Assembly (NCBI GenBank): GCA_903926855.1
Contig: CAIYKV010000220.1
Location: 1 to 35,919, forward strand
Origin: an uncultured Bacteroidota bacterium
GTDB lineage: Bacteria > Bacteroidota > Bacteroidia > Chitinophagales > Chitinophagaceae
Direction of reading: 5' to 3'
DNA length: 35,919 nucleotides
Every line of letters begins with the position of its first letter. Positions within the stretch are counted from its first letter, which is position 1. The notes under the pieces are model-generated. The model made no database searches. It saw only the letters and a list, made by a program, of their open reading frames with translations, and was not told the DNA's origin. The position numbers were made by a program, and so were the translations under genes. Positions 1-8,994 of this stretch are shown here, piece by piece.

Positions 1-1720
1 ATAAAGCGGCGGCCTCATCTAACTCTTCCTTGTCACCATCTTTCAAAGGTTGTTCCGTTCCCTGCTGCACTACAACGTGGAGATCATTCTTTACCAATTG
101 TTTTGACAAAGCCATGCCCTTCATACTAATCGTATTTAAATAACCAGCCGGTAATAGATAGGTGGAAGAATAGTCCAAAACCTGCCCCATAACAGATGCC
201 GTTCCCGTCATAGTCAAATCCTTCACTGCATTGATAGCCGCTTCACCTCCCTGTGCTTCTATACTTTTTTTGAAGATGCTTTCAGCTGAAACCGATGGGT
301 CTGCTTTTTTCTCAACAGGGGCTTGCTTTTCATTACCATATACATCAAAATACCTGATCTCTCCATATTTCTCAAGTCCCTTGGCAATCTGCTTTGCATT
401 TCCAACCACCACAATATGAAGATGCTCCGGTAATATATATTTTTCGGCCATTGCTTTTACCTGGGCATTATCCACTGACGCCAGTTTCTGCAGGTAGTTC
501 TGGTAATAATCCTTTGGCAAATGGTACCGGGCTACATTCAATGCAAACCGGGCAATGGTTTCAGGACTTTCCAATGAACGCGCAAAGCTTCCATTCATTT
601 CATTCTTGGTCTGATTGATTTCTTCTGCACTTACATTTTCTTCGCGAATACGATTCAACTCAACCAGAAACTGACCAATGGCACTATCTGTTTTCTCATT
701 ACGAACAGAAGCATTGGCGGTAAAATTTGCTACCAGTTTATCCGGATTAATACTTGAATAAGCCCCATAGGTAAACCCATATTTTTCACGAAGATTTTTA
801 TATAATCTCCCGGATGAGCCATTCCCTAAAAGGGTATTCATCACGGAAGAGGGAATCACATCCGGCTGTCCGGGTTGTAATTGAAAAGGAGTAACCAGAT
901 TGATTACACTCTGCACGGCACTCGGTTTATCAACTATGGCGATATAGGTTTTGCCTGGCGCGGCTGATACAGGATAAACAGGTGCCGGCACGCTAGCTCT
1001 TTTCCAGGTACCAAAATTTGCTTCGGTTAATTTTTTAGCATCTTCCACTGTAATATCACCCACAAAAATCAGGTAAGCAATATTGGGTTTCCAATAAGTC
1101 TGGTAATAATCACGGATATCATCCACGGTTACTTTCTTAACCGTTTCTTCGGTTTCTACTTCACCATAAGGATGCGATTTACCATACATTAACCTGCTTA
1201 CCACATTCCGGGCAATCGCATTTACATCTTCTTTACTCTGTGCCAGACTTGACAATTCCTGTTTACGAATTTTCTCCAACTCATCTGCCGGAAAAGATGG
1301 ACGCAAAGCAATATCTGCCATCAAACCAAACACTTTGGGGAAATTATTGGTGAGTGAAAAACTACTGACACTTTTAGCTGAGCTAGTAATGGTTGCACCC
1401 AGATAATCAACATTTTCATCCAAAACAGCTTTATTCATCTTTGTGGTGCCCCTGCGAAAAAGCTCTCCGGCCATACTAATCATTCCGGCTTTATCGCCCT
1501 CCAGTATCGCATCTCTGTCTATAGTAAGCGTTGCTGATACCCGTGGCAATTTCGTATTGCGTACAACAAATACTTTTAAGCCATTGGGTAAGGTAAAGAA
1601 TGCGGGCTCCCCTACCTTGATCGCTGGTGCGGGTCCGGCTTTGGGAGCATGTGTCCTGTCAACCTGGGCCCATATCAGCACAGGAAATAGAATCAATATG
1701 GATAGAATTAATTTTTTCAT
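1..1720 (-). CDS. M16 family peptidase-like protein, non-catalytic partner (3' end cut by window)
   Basis: The reading frame is open from the ATG at 1720 to base 1, giving at least 573 codons; the C-terminus lies outside the window. Residues 1-19 form a Sec signal peptide (MKKLILSILI, then a hydrophobic stretch ending WAQ), so the product is exported. The M16 fold starts near residue 35 (LPNGLKVFVVRN). Where active members have HxxEH, this protein reads MAGELFRRGT near residues 83-92, so the zinc ligands are missing and it should be the non-catalytic half of a pair. After about residue 480 there is an extra C-terminal domain (IFKKSIEAQGGEAAINAVKD) of the LolA-like lipoprotein-sorting type often found at the end of Bacteroidota M16 proteins; that assignment is from recognition only. 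It lies 57 nt downstream of the active M16 gene on the same strand and is almost certainly co-transcribed with it. Confidence 0.88.
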   Translation of the reverse strand, partial: MKKLILSILILFPVLIWAQVDRTHAPKAGPAPAIKVGEPAFFTLPNGLKVFVVRNTKLPRVSATLTIDRDAILEGDKAGMISMAGELFRRGTTKMNKAVLDENVDYLGATITSSAKSVSSFSLTNNFPKVFGLMADIALRPSFPADELEKIRKQELSSLAQSKEDVNAIARNVVSRLMYGKSHPYGEVETEETVKKVTVDDIRDYYQTYWKPNIAYLIFVGDITVEDAKKLTEANFGTWKRASVPAPVYPVSAAPGKTYIAIVDKPSAVQSVINLVTPFQLQPGQPDVIPSSVMNTLLGNGSSGRLYKNLREKYGFTYGAYSSINPDKLVANFTANASVRNEKTDSAIGQFLVELNRIREENVSAEEINQTKNEMNGSFARSLESPETIARFALNVARYHLPKDYYQNYLQKLASVDNAQVKAMAEKYILPEHLHIVVVGNAKQIAKGLEKYGEIRYFDVYGNEKQAPVEKKADPSVSAESIFKKSIEAQGGEAAINAVKDLTMTGTASVMGQVLDYSSTYLLPAGYLNTISMKGMALSKQLVKNDLHVVVQQGTEQPLKDGDKEELDEAAAL

Positions 1721-1777
1721 GTTAACTATTTTGAAACAGTTGGATAAATTTCATTTCCGATTAGCGCCAGAATCTAT

Positions 1778-3103
1778 TTATTGCTTGGTTCCTTTTGGAA
1801 CATAGTATAATACTACCCGATTATCTGCATTCAGGTATTTTTTAGCTACCCGTATCAGATCCTCTCTGGTTACTTTGTTATACTTGTTGATTTCTGTATT
1901 GATGAGATTGGCATCCCCAAAATATACCTGGTAATTGGCTAATGTTTCTGCAATACCCTCCATGGTTGAGTTGCGGGTAACAAATTCTGTGGTTATCTGG
2001 TTTTTTACTTTTGTAAACTCATGCTCATCTACCATCTTATTTTTGACACCATCAATCACTACCTGGATTTCTTTTTCCAAATCCCCCGGTTTAATATTCA
2101 TATTGGCAATACCATAAATAATAAATAAACCCGCATCTTCCAATGCATAATTAAATGCCCCTGCAGCAACAGCCAGTTGCTTTTCATCAACAATATATTT
2201 ATTCAACCTCGATGAGTTACCACCGGATAAAAGAGTAGATAACACATTAAAAGCATAATACTCATCGCTCCCTTGTTTGGGTGATCGATACGACATCACT
2301 ACAGCGGGTAATTGAATATTATCTTCTACTACATCCCTGACTTCACCACCTAATGGCGGCTCTGTAACTGTTGGACGGGGAACAGGTTTATTACCTTTTG
2401 GAATCGTTCCGAAATACGCCAGTATCTGTGCTTTTACTGCGGGGATATCAATATCGCCTGCAAGACTTAACACACAATTATTGGGTACATAAAATGTTTT
2501 ATAGAAATCTTTAAAATCGTCCAATTTGGCCCGGCTCAAATGGTCCAGGCTACCAATAGGCTGCCAGCGATAGGGATGTACCCGGAAAGCACGTTTAAAA
2601 ATTTCTCCGATCAAGCTGCCATAGGGTTGATTGTCTATCCGCTGGCGCTTTTCTTCTTTCACCACTTCTTTTTGTGTGTTCACACCAATATCTTCAATCT
2701 TAGCATGTAGCATCCGCTCACTTTCTAACCACAAACCCAGGGCATATTGATTACTGGGAAACAATTCAAAATAATAGGTTCTGTCCTGGGTTGTATTTGC
2801 ATTATTATATCCGCCGGCATTGGAAGTGTATTTATCAAAATCACCACGTTTTACATTATCACTACCCTCAAACATCAGGTGTTCAAAAAAATGCGCAAAC
2901 CCCGTACGGGCTGTATCTTCATTTTTAGACCCAACATGATACAAAGCGGATACCGCCACAACAGGAGCAGATTTATCCTGGTGAAGTATGACAGTTAAAC
3001 CATTGGCCAAAGTATATTTTTCGAAAACAATCTTCGGAGCCTGGGCCTGCATACCCACGCTGATTAGTAAAACGGCAGGCATTGCCAATAACCATTTTCT
3101 CAT
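1778..3103 (-). CDS. Secreted M16 family zinc metallopeptidase (catalytic partner)
   Basis: This is a 441-residue protein with a Sec signal peptide (MRKWLLAMPAVLLISVGMQA, cleavage near residue 21). The inverted zinc motif HFFEH lies at residues 71-75, and the third ligand is Glu150 or Glu151 in the VVKEEKRQR segment, the usual 75-76 residues later. Members of this family degrade peptides in a closed clamshell made of two M16 halves. With about 420 mature residues this is a single half, and the next gene downstream supplies a half without HxxEH, as in mitochondrial processing peptidase and bacterial two-subunit M16 enzymes. A periplasmic heterodimer is therefore the likely form (inference). 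No clear TAnnTTTG box was found in the 122 nt upstream. Confidence 0.93.
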   Translation of the reverse strand: MRKWLLAMPAVLLISVGMQAQAPKIVFEKYTLANGLTVILHQDKSAPVVAVSALYHVGSKNEDTARTGFAHFFEHLMFEGSDNVKRGDFDKYTSNAGGYNNANTTQDRTYYFELFPSNQYALGLWLESERMLHAKIEDIGVNTQKEVVKEEKRQRIDNQPYGSLIGEIFKRAFRVHPYRWQPIGSLDHLSRAKLDDFKDFYKTFYVPNNCVLSLAGDIDIPAVKAQILAYFGTIPKGNKPVPRPTVTEPPLGGEVRDVVEDNIQLPAVVMSYRSPKQGSDEYYAFNVLSTLLSGGNSSRLNKYIVDEKQLAVAAGAFNYALEDAGLFIIYGIANMNIKPGDLEKEIQVVIDGVKNKMVDEHEFTKVKNQITTEFVTRNSTMEGIAETLANYQVYFGDANLINTEINKYNKVTREDLIRVAKKYLNADNRVVLYYVPKGTKQ

Positions 3104-3225
3104 AGTATTATTTTTAGTTCTGCATACAATATCAGTACAAAAAACGAATTAACCATTTTTTGTATAGGTTATGGGAAGTTTTCACATTTCCATCACAGGT
3201 AAATAACTAAGATAATCTGATTCTG

Positions 3226-4131
3226 TTAAATAGATTCTGAAAGAATAGCTGCAAGATTTTGGGGATCTGGAGACATCCAACGGATTTCGGGATCCTTAGT
3301 AAACCAGGTCATTTGCCTTTTTGCATACTGGCGGGTATTCGTTTTGATTTGAACTATCGCCTGTTCCAGGGATGTTTCGCCATCAATAAATGCAAACAAC
3401 TCCTTATATCCTACGGTTTGTAATGCGTTGAAATTTTTATACGGAACCAAACTTTTCACTTCTTCTAAAAGCCCGGATTCAATCATTTGGTCTACCCTAT
3501 CATCAATCCGTTTCCTGAGTATTTCCTTGGGTAGCTCTAATCCGATTTTTATGACCCTGAAAGGTCTGCTGATTTTTTTTCGGGTCCGATAAACCAGGAT
3601 AGATTGGCCGGTTGCATTCAATACTTCCAAGGCACGCATCAGCCTCTGTGGATTCTGTTGTTCTGTAGATATCTTCCAAAAATCAGGGTCCTTTTGCTGA
3701 AGCTCCTTTTGTAACCAGATCAATCCTTTGGTTTCATATCCCTCAATTACCTGTTTCCTGACTAATTCAGGCACTTCGGGCATTGGATCAATTCCTTCAC
3801 AAAAGGACTTGATATAAAGACCTGTACCACCTACCATTACAACTATCGGATTTTTTTGAAATAATTCTGTCGCCTTATCCAATGCATATTTTTCAAAACT
3901 GCCGGCATTCAGTTCTTCCGTTATAGAATGAGAAGCAATAAAATGATGCTTTACTAACATTAGCTCCTCATCCGAAGGCCTCGCTACGCCAATCTTCAAC
4001 TCTCGATAACATTGTCTGGAATCGGCTGAAATTATCTCAGTATTAAAATGCCTGGCTACTGAAATTGCAAAATTGGTTTTACCAACAGCAGTCGGTCCGG
4101 CTATAATAATGATGGTAGGTATTTGTTCCAT
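3226..4131 (-). CDS. miaA: tRNA dimethylallyltransferase MiaA
   Basis: MiaA transfers a dimethylallyl group to N6 of adenosine 37 in tRNAs that read codons starting with U. The 301-residue length is normal for the family. The P-loop GPTAVGKT is at residues 12-19, the DSRQCY motif that binds the target base region at 37-42, and the VGGTGLYIKS motif follows near residue 100. The C-terminal part contains the KTNTRQYAKRQMTWF segment typical of MiaA. It is the last gene of a minus-strand run with two genes that also touch tRNA or are conserved beside them: the CCA-adding enzyme and the pRiA4b-like protein. The spacing to the upstream gene is 79 nt. Confidence 0.97.
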   Translation of the reverse strand: MEQIPTIIIIAGPTAVGKTNFAISVARHFNTEIISADSRQCYRELKIGVARPSDEELMLVKHHFIASHSITEELNAGSFEKYALDKATELFQKNPIVVMVGGTGLYIKSFCEGIDPMPEVPELVRKQVIEGYETKGLIWLQKELQQKDPDFWKISTEQQNPQRLMRALEVLNATGQSILVYRTRKKISRPFRVIKIGLELPKEILRKRIDDRVDQMIESGLLEEVKSLVPYKNFNALQTVGYKELFAFIDGETSLEQAIVQIKTNTRQYAKRQMTWFTKDPEIRWMSPDPQNLAAILSESI

Positions 4132-4210
4132 AAAAGCCGGTTGGGAAATACATAAAGGGCGGAATGAGGATAAAAATTAACCGGCTTGCCCCTTACCGGT
4201 ATTTTACAGG

Positions 4211-4783
4211 TTAAAATTCTTCTTCTGTGCCAGGATCAACTTCCTCGGATTCTGATTCTGATTCCGAATCAGTATCCGCATCCCCTTCTGTACCAAATCC
4301 TTCAGTTGCTTCAGAGAGATCATATTTTTCTTCTATATCGGCGAATTTATCACCTAACAGACTTTTGGTACCATATTGCTGCGGACCAATCCCTTCTGTT
4401 CTGGATACAGCAGGGTAACTGATCTTGGTATTTTCTTCCTTACTTACATGAATGAGTTCCACGAGAAATATCCAATGCTTTTCAAAATCGTACTCGTAAA
4501 TAAATTTTTGATTGGTATCCCGTATTTCGGTACTGATAGCTATATCAGCCATCAGCAAAGGTTCCACTACATAGGGCTTATCATATCTTTCAAAACTGAT
4601 TTCCCTTCCCCTTTGCCAATTATCATTACTACGGTAGAAAGTAGCTTTATGTTTAGAATCAAATTCAAACGATTTTAGAATCGCATAATGTAAATCCTGA
4701 AAATGCTGCGTATGTCTGATCACTATGTCCCTGTAAACCGAATCATCTTCTTCGAGATATATCCTGAATTTTAATATAGCCAT
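4211..4783 (-). CDS. pRiA4b ORF-3-like family protein with acidic tail
   Basis: This 190-residue protein starts MAILKFRIYLEED and has the pattern of the plasmid pRiA4b ORF-3-like fold: residues 1-60 with IVIRHTQHFQDLHYAIL and a DSKHKATFY strand. The biochemical role of the family is not established. The last 50 residues are strongly acidic and low in complexity (many Asp, Glu and Ser, including SESESESEE), so the tail is probably disordered. It sits between cca and miaA on the same strand with short gaps and is likely co-transcribed. It shows no signal peptide or membrane segment and should be cytosolic. The name is from fold recognition; the function is unknown. Confidence 0.75.
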   Translation of the reverse strand: MAILKFRIYLEEDDSVYRDIVIRHTQHFQDLHYAILKSFEFDSKHKATFYRSNDNWQRGREISFERYDKPYVVEPLLMADIAISTEIRDTNQKFIYEYDFEKHWIFLVELIHVSKEENTKISYPAVSRTEGIGPQQYGTKSLLGDKFADIEEKYDLSEATEGFGTEGDADTDSESESESEEVDPGTEEEF

Positions 4784-4843
4784 TCGTCTTGTATAATTGG
4801 TTGTTTGAAGTTTCGATTAACCGCCGGTTCACAAAAGTACAAT

Positions 4844-6261
4844 TTATTCCACCGCCTGCAAGTTCAGTTCGGCAGCTTTTTGCAGCATAAACTGGTAAGC
4901 CGCCTCATATTCATTGGGAATCAGTCCGTCTAAAATCGCTTCCCTGATAGCATCTTTTAGTATACCTACCGGTTTGCTGGGGGATAACCCAAATTTCTCC
5001 ATAATCAATTCCCCCGTAATGGGTGGCTGCCAATTACGGATTTTATCTGTTTCTTCTACCTCCTGTAGCCGATTACGAACCAACTCAAAATTCTGGAGAT
5101 ACCTTTTCACTTTCGCCTTGTTTTTACTGGTTATATCAGCTTCACAAAGCATCATCAGGCTGTCAATATCTTCTCCTGCATCAAATAATAGCCTTCGTAT
5201 GGCACTATCGGTAATATTTTCCTTGGTCAGACTTATGGGCCTTAAATGCAGTGCCACCAGTTTCTGTACCCATTTCATTTTTTCATTGAGCGGCAGCTTA
5301 AGGCGGGTAAATATTTTAGGAACCATTCTGGAACCTACCACTTCATGACCGTGAAATGTCCAGCCATGCCCCTCTTCAAAACGTTTGGTAGCAGGTTTCC
5401 CAATATCATGGAGTAATGCGGCCCAGCGTAACCAGAGATCATCCGTTTTTACAGAGATATTATCCAATACCTGCAGGGTATGATAAAAATTATCTTTATG
5501 GCCTTTCCCATCAATATATTCGGCACCATACAGATCCACCTTTGTGGAAATATCTCATGCAATAGTTTACTTCTGAATAAAAGATCCCATCCTACAGAAG
5601 GTTGGGGACTAAGCATAATCTTATTTAATTCTTCGGTGATCCTTTCCTGGGATACGATTTTAATTCTGTGGACATTATCAGTAATTGCCTGGAAAGTCTC
5701 CGGCGAAATGGTAAATCCCAGTTGTGCTGCAAAACGAATGGCCCGCATCATTCTCAAAGGATCATCACTAAATGTCTGCAAAGGCGCAAGAGGTGTTTTG
5801 ATAATTTTGTCTGCAATATCCTGAACCCCATTAAAAGGATCAATCAGTACACCAAAATTTTCCTGATTCAAACTGATGGCCATTGCATTGATGGTAAAAT
5901 CTCTTCTGTCCTGGTCTTCTTTTATGGTACCCGGTACAACTTCCGGCTTCCGGCTTTCTGAACGATAGCTTTCCTTCCTGGCACCTACAAACTCCACTTC
6001 TAATTCAGGCAACCTGATCTGCGCAGTTCCAAAATTTTTAAAATAGGCAACTACCGGCTTGGGACTGAATAAAGAAGCTACTTCATGCGCCATTGCAATC
6101 CCATCCCCTATACATACAATATCGGCATCTTTGGTTTGCCTTCCAATCAGTTTATCGCGTACAAAACCTCCTATCAGGAAGCTGGGCATTTGCAATTTTT
6201 GGGCTGCTGCTGCTATCTGGTTAAATAAAAACTCTTCCTTTTCTGTACAAGGTATCTGCAT
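4844..6261 (-). pseudogene. cca: CCA tRNA nucleotidyltransferase, interrupted by one-base frameshift
   Basis: The enzyme adds or repairs the 3' CCA of tRNA. The N-terminal part reads from the ATG at 6261 and has GGFVRD at residues 31-36, the catalytic DAD at 45-47 and RRDFTINAMA. The C-terminal part, with the HD-domain segment [14 protein letters not shown], is in another frame. The frames must join near 5540/5541: the upstream frame reads [11 protein letters not shown] and then drifts to a stop at 5449, while the other frame continues [18 protein letters not shown]. Adding one base between 5540 and 5541 gives ...FPQ-x-VDLYG... and a single 472-residue protein, normal for the family. The junction is not a classical slippery heptamer. 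A TACATTTG box at 6275-6268 lies just before the ATG, and the GT9 gene ends 32 nt upstream. Whether the shift is real, recoded or an assembly error cannot be decided here. Confidence 0.9.
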
Positions 6262-6267
6262 ACTTGG

Positions 6268-6275
6268 CAAATGTA
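6268..6275 (-). promoter_or_regulatory. Candidate -7 promoter box before cca
   Basis: On the minus strand this reads TACATTTG, an exact match to the Bacteroidota TAnnTTTG element. It ends 6 nt before the cca ATG, so the transcript would be leaderless or nearly so. No TTG was found at the expected -33 distance, so this could be chance. It also supports the ATG at 6261 over the TTG at 6270. Confidence 0.3.
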
Positions 6276-6293
6276 GGGTTGTTTGGTTTTGTA

Positions 6294-7292
6294 TTAATGG
6301 GGTAAAACATTAAGCAATTGCTCCGTTCTGATCATACTGGCACAATGAAAATGATGCAATGGACATTTCGCTTTTCCATGAAGGCCACAGGGCCGGCAGC
6401 TAAGGGGTTCTTCCACTTCTATGATATATTTATTATCTGATAAAGGGCCGAACCCAAATGCAGGAATTGTGGAGCAATACACAGCCGTAACAGGAGCATT
6501 TACAGCCGAGGCAAAATGCATGGGTGCAGAATCATTTACATAGTTCATTTGCGCATCTTTCATCAGGGCCGCAGATTCCAGAAAATTAAGCTGACCAGCC
6601 AGGTTACTAACCCCTGTATTACCCGAGATATCTTTTATGTTTTCACATAATGAATGATCGCCGGGTGCGCCAAGCAGGTAAATCACTAAATCTGGTGGTA
6701 ACGCAGCAATGAAATCAGCCCATTGTATCGCGGGAAATTGTTTGGTAAACCATACAGAAGCTGGCGCAATACAGATATATCTATTTTTTTTCCACCCAGC
6801 CACTGTTTCCATATCGGTAGAACCGGGATATAATTTGGGCTTTCCCGGAACATCGTCTGTAAATGATCGGATCAATTCATGGTTTCGTTCTATTTCATGC
6901 AGACTGTGAGAACCATCGGAAACAATATGTCGGATCACATCCGTAAACAAAAAACTAAATGGATTTTTATCAAACCCAATCGTTTGTTTTGCTCCTGAGA
7001 ATGCAGTAATCAGTCCTGTGGCAGCGAATCTTTGTACATTGATAACCTTATCATACTTAATAACCCTTATTCGTCTGATCAGCCCCAATAAATGCCTGTA
7101 TTTATTTTTCTTCTTATCCCAAATCAATGCAGTATGAATAAAAGGATGGTTGGTAAATAATGACTCATTCCCCTTTCGTACCAGTATATCAATAGACGCA
7201 TCAGGTAATTGCTTGTGCAATTTCTCAATCAATCCGGTAGCCAATACCACATCTCCGATAAAAGCAGTTTGTGTGACCAGGATTTTTTGCAT
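6294..7292 (-). CDS. Glycosyltransferase family 9 (heptosyltransferase-like)
   Basis: This 332-residue protein has the GT-B fold signatures of the ADP-heptose:LPS heptosyltransferase family. It has the N-terminal QTAFIGDVVLATGL loop (residues 8-21), the mid-protein GAPGD region, the NLAGQLNFLESAALM segment and the NDSAPMHFASA motif that contacts the nucleotide sugar. The C-terminus carries a run of Cys and His residues (CRPCGLHGKAKC) common in this family. The protein should act at the inner face of the cytoplasmic membrane in lipopolysaccharide core or related glycan synthesis. The exact sugar cannot be read from sequence. It is the first gene of the minus-strand run leading to cca, with a 32-nt gap to the cca ATG. 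There is no other LPS gene nearby. Confidence 0.88.
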   Translation of the reverse strand: MQKILVTQTAFIGDVVLATGLIEKLHKQLPDASIDILVRKGNESLFTNHPFIHTALIWDKKKNKYRHLLGLIRRIRVIKYDKVINVQRFAATGLITAFSGAKQTIGFDKNPFSFLFTDVIRHIVSDGSHSLHEIERNHELIRSFTDDVPGKPKLYPGSTDMETVAGWKKNRYICIAPASVWFTKQFPAIQWADFIAALPPDLVIYLLGAPGDHSLCENIKDISGNTGVSNLAGQLNFLESAALMKDAQMNYVNDSAPMHFASAVNAPVTAVYCSTIPAFGFGPLSDNKYIIEVEEPLSCRPCGLHGKAKCPLHHFHCASMIRTEQLLNVLPH

Positions 7293-7944
7293 CTGGCAAA
7301 AATAGTATATCTATCGCCGAAAAGGGAATCTGGACCTTGCTAAATATAAAGTGATACCCCCTGTTCAAAATAATGAACCTATCACAGGTATGGTAGCCTG
7401 ATAAAAGAAAAATACAGAAACATCAACAATGACTTTATTGAAAAAAAATTGCCAAAAAAAGCAGGTTATTTAATTTCTTTCATTTATAAAAAAAACACAT
7501 TTTCATTTATAAAAAAGAAGTTGTATTTTGATAAATCTCATGAAACCAGTTTCTGTAAAACCAAGAAACCCCCTATCCAAAACGCATGTTTACTTGTCAT
7601 TTTGTGTTAATTTACCCAGTTTTATCAAATCTTATAGAGACCTTATAGAGACCTTATAGAGACCTTATTGAGACCTTATTGAGACCTTATAGAGACCTTA
7701 TAGAGACCTTATAGAGACCTTATAGAGACCTTATAGAGACCTTATAGAGACCCAACAGTATGGCAACTTTATGAATACCCTAATGATAACAGCAGTATAC
7801 AGTAATGCAATAGTATTACTAACCTAATCAAATACTAATGTAACACTAACTCTTGCCCTAACGGAACTTACTGTCACAAATTACTGGCTACTACTATTAG
7901 GTAATTGATAGATATATGTATAAGCGAACTTCCAACACAACAAC
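7293..7944. other. Non-coding stretch of about 650 nt with low-complexity AT-rich DNA
   Basis: No convincing gene was found on either strand. The stretch holds a 16-bp direct repeat (TTTCATTTATAAAAAA at 7478-7493 and 7501-7516), the tandem 11-mer array at 7631-7751, and an AT-rich tail. On the minus strand TATTTTTG at 7304-7297 matches TAnnTTTG 4 nt before the start of the glycosyltransferase gene, but without a -33 TTG. Confidence 0.6.
7631..7751. repeat. Tandem array: 11 copies of an 11-bp unit
   Basis: The unit is CTTATAGAGAC. Eleven copies follow one another without any gap or length change (121 bp). Copies 4 and 5 share one substitution (CTTATTGAGAC) and the other nine are identical. 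The unit length is not a multiple of three and stop codons occur, so it is not coding. The period is close to one helical turn, so each copy presents the same face of the DNA. Confidence 0.97.
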
Positions 7945-8160
7945 TTATTCATATTCCAATTCATTGCTAAAAAATTCCCAGTCGAAAAGGATAAAACTGG
8001 AAGATATTTTATGTAATGAATGGGTAACGGAAAGAGGTCGTTTTGCTATAATTCTTCTGGGTGTTCTGTGTATGGAATGTCCATCAATACCTAAGCTGAT
8101 CAATGCTTTCACCAGGTCCTGCATTTTATCTTTCGGAATATCTAAAATGATTTTTGCCAT
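7945..8160 (-). CDS. Small protein of unknown function (71 aa)
   Basis: The frame can be extended to 8208, but the most credible start is the ATG at 8160, giving MAKIILDIPKDKMQDL at the N-terminus. That opening, a beta strand ending in IPKDK followed by a helix (DLVKALISLGI), resembles small Bacteroidota proteins of the type found as partners in toxin-antitoxin pairs, but no toxin gene is adjacent. The C-terminal half is basic and aromatic (RRIIAKRPLS, FDWEFFSNELEYE). It lies 162 nt downstream of the end of the threonylcarbamoyl-AMP synthase gene on the same strand and next to the tandem repeat region. I do not recognise the family; coding is likely but not certain. Confidence 0.5.
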   Translation of the reverse strand: MAKIILDIPKDKMQDLVKALISLGIDGHSIHRTPRRIIAKRPLSVTHSLHKISSSFILFDWEFFSNELEYE

Positions 8161-8322
8161 TTGAATCAATTCATACAATAATGTACAAAAAAAAACGGAA
8201 ATAATCAATTAAATAATGGCTGAAAAGCAATGCAGGGTTGACTTTTCGTGCTAAGACATTCTGTTACAAACAATTAACATTCTTGTCTATTTTCGCACCG
8301 GGTTATGCACAATTCGGGAGGC

Positions 8323-8895
8323 TTACGGACGAATAATACTCAGCGAACCGTCTTTCTCCCATTTGATTACGGAAGAGGGTTTGCGGAATTCAGTATCATC
8401 TTGTCGATAATTTACTACATAATCAACCCCATCCTTAATAATGGGCTCAATATCTTTAAAGCATTGTGGCGCAGGATAACCGCTTAGATTGGCAGAAGTA
8501 CTCACCAAAGGCTTACGAAAGCGTTTGATCAGGTGTTTACAAAATTCGTCTTCGCAAATACGGATACCCACCGATCCATCTGCTGCCAGCAGGTTCTCAG
8601 CCAGTTCAATCGCTCCTTCATAGATAACTGTGGTAGGCCTTTGTACACCCTTGATATAATCGAAAATTTTTAATTCAGGCTGGGTAACATAGCGGAGAAT
8701 ATCTCTTTCATCTGCCACCAAAACAATCATGGCTTTATGATCCGCTCTTTTTTTGAGTGCATAAATCCTAGCCACAGCTTCTGCATTGGTGGCATCGCAT
8801 CCAATACCCCAAACAGTATCGGTGGGATAGAGAATTAGTCCCCCCTGCTGAAGCTTTTCGAGGCAGGGTTCAATATCATTATTAAATGGCAACAT
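8323..8895 (-). CDS. tsaC: L-threonylcarbamoyladenylate synthase (TsaC/Sua5/YrdC family)
   Basis: This enzyme makes threonylcarbamoyl-AMP from threonine, bicarbonate and ATP, the first step of t6A37 synthesis in tRNAs that read ANN codons. The YrdC-domain signatures are present: LILYPTDTVWGIGCDA, ALKKRADHKAM with the KxR basic motif, and STSANLSG. I chose the ATG at 8895 (MLPFNNDIEP, 190 residues) over a TTG at 8910, because family members start close to this point. It is the short YrdC-only form without the C-terminal Sua5 domain. The near-match box TAATTTG lies about 30 nt upstream. The start is divergent from dapD, about 100 nt away. Confidence 0.93.
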   Translation of the reverse strand: MLPFNNDIEPCLEKLQQGGLILYPTDTVWGIGCDATNAEAVARIYALKKRADHKAMIVLVADERDILRYVTQPELKIFDYIKGVQRPTTVIYEGAIELAENLLAADGSVGIRICEDEFCKHLIKRFRKPLVSTSANLSGYPAPQCFKDIEPIIKDGVDYVVNYRQDDTEFRKPSSVIKWEKDGSLSIIRP

Positions 8896-8972
8896 GGCTC
8901 CTGTTTTCAATCCGATTTCAGAGGCAAATTACAGAATGTAGCAGAACTATTCCCTATAAACTTTTGATCATG

Positions 8973-8980
8973 TATGTTTG
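8973..8980 (+). promoter_or_regulatory. Candidate -7 promoter box before dapD
   Basis: TATGTTTG matches TAnnTTTG exactly and ends 14 nt before the dapD ATG at 8995. The alternative upstream ATG at 8974 lies inside the box, so the box favours the later start. No TTG was found at the -33 distance. Confidence 0.4.
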
Positions 8981-8994
8981 CAAAAAAAAACAGC

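Noticed and set aside
1443..1805. 120-codon plus-strand frame over the M16 genes
   Set aside because: It is antisense to the well-supported M16 coding sequences and has no independent features.
5449..6270. Two separate genes for the two halves of the CCA-adding enzyme
   Set aside because: The downstream half would begin with GTG in the middle of a conserved segment without spacing for a start signal, and the two frames join into one normal-length protein with one added base.
7631..7751. CRISPR array
   Set aside because: The 11-bp units follow one another without spacers, and no cas gene is present.
8974..8994. Earlier start of dapD at 8974
   Set aside because: The ATG lies within the TATGTTTG promoter box and would add a lysine-codon run not expected in the family.
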